The notes beneath the pieces are model-generated. The model did not search any database. It was not told the DNA's origin and worked only from the letters and a program-made list of their open reading frames with translations. This document shows positions 5,603 to 5,794 of a stretch of 5,794 nucleotides of DNA, piece after piece. How positions within the stretch are numbered: position 1 is the first letter of the stretch; each line of letters starts with the position of its first letter. This stretch comes from Erysipelotrichaceae bacterium (GTDB taxonomy: Bacteria > Bacillota_I > Bacilli_A > Erysipelotrichales > Coprobacillaceae): assembly GCA_021202205.1 (NCBI GenBank), contig JAJQDJ010000133.1:1-5794 (forward strand), read 5' to 3'. Both the position numbers and the translations under genes were made by a program.

Positions 5603-5631
5603 ATTATAACATAGATTATTATCTAAAACAA
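5603..5631 (-). promoter_or_regulatory. Extended -10 promoter of the ruvA-ruvB-comEA-comEC cluster
   Basis: On the minus strand TTGTTT (5626-5631), a 17-base spacer and TATAAT (5603-5608), with TG one base before the -10 box (TGTTATAAT). Transcription should begin near 5596, giving a leader of about 20 bases. The spacer contains an inverted repeat, TAGAT-TATT-ATCTA (5612-5625), which could bind a regulator. No LexA-type box is evident. Confidence 0.75.
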
Positions 5632-5654
5632 AAAAATGAGAAAACATTTTTCTC
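5631..5654 (-). terminator. Intrinsic terminator upstream of ruvA
   Basis: GAGAAAA (5638-5644), loop CAT, TTTTCTC (5648-5654) form a perfect 7-bp stem. On the minus strand it is followed by AT and a T-rich tail that reaches the ruvA -35 box. It would end leftward transcription from a gene beyond the window and so insulate the ruvA promoter. Confidence 0.65.
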
Positions 5655-5701
5655 TTATATTAAATACCTAACACTTTATGATAATATTTTAATGTTATGT
5701 T

Positions 5702-5714
5702 TAGATATTATCTA
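5702..5714. repeat. Palindrome similar to the one in the ruvA promoter
   Basis: TAGATATTATCTA is a 13-base palindrome around a central T. It differs by a single inserted base from TAGATTATTATCTA at 5612-5625 in the ruvA promoter spacer. The pair is about 90 bases apart. Shared binding by a regulator is possible, but the DNA is AT-rich and chance cannot be excluded. Confidence 0.35.
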
Positions 5715-5742
5715 TTACAATATAAAAAAGAGGAATCGAATC

Positions 5743-5794
5743 AATGTCATTAAGTTAAGATTTGGTGACATTCCCCTTCTCAAAAATGAGAAGG
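5743..5794. repeat. Two adjacent inverted repeats at the right edge
   Basis: AATGTCA (5743-5749) and TGACATT (5766-5772) form one inverted repeat. CCTTCTCA (5775-5782), AAAA, TGAGAAGG (5787-5794) form a perfect 8-bp hairpin ending exactly at the last base. The second could be a terminator whose T tail lies outside, and together they could be an insertion-sequence end. I recognise no known terminus. Confidence 0.45.

Noticed and set aside
5744..5755. Tiny plus-strand frame starting ATG TCA with an upstream AGAGGA
   Set aside because: It stops after four codons, so it cannot be supported as a gene within this window.

Overview
The window is AT-rich, uses the standard code (TGG for Trp, TGA as stop) and has strong GGAGG-type ribosome binding sites. 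This suggests a low-GC Firmicute. The BspA/DUF285-type repeats and the ruvAB-comEA-comEC layout would suit a gut Erysipelotrichia/Coprobacillus-like lineage, but that placement is inference.

Right half (about 1508-5640, all minus strand): a compact cluster in the order ruvA, ruvB, comEA, comEC. ruvA has a well-formed extended -10 promoter just downstream of an intrinsic terminator that insulates it from whatever lies to the right. RuvA and RuvB form the Holliday junction branch-migration motor. ComEA (membrane-anchored DNA receptor) and ComEC (DNA uptake channel) belong to the transformation machinery. A hairpin with a T tract between ruvB and comEA could separate or attenuate the two halves. 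comEC is broken into two reading frames at a run of seven A residues. One extra A, or a -1 slip, would restore a continuous 661-residue protein, and the second half has no ribosome binding site.

Left part (1-1507): a graveyard with one apparently intact small gene. Immediately downstream of the comEC stop lies an eroded large serine recombinase (about 1128-1491, minus). Next is a convergent plus-strand gene (853-1092) for a 79-residue acyl-carrier-protein-like protein in which Glu replaces the usual phosphopantetheine serine. Beyond it is a decayed copy of the comEC 3' end (about 521-750), then the C-terminal remnant of a BspA-like DUF285 repeat surface protein with its terminator (111-410), then a second, still more deleted comEC tail (about 18-108).

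The simplest reading, an inference, is that an integrative element using a serine recombinase entered at or near the comEC 3' end one or more times. It left displaced comEC tails, a dead recombinase and possibly the ACP-like gene behind. I see no CRISPR array, tRNA or rRNA. The right edge (5743-5794) ends in two adjacent inverted repeats and may be the start of another element or a terminator.
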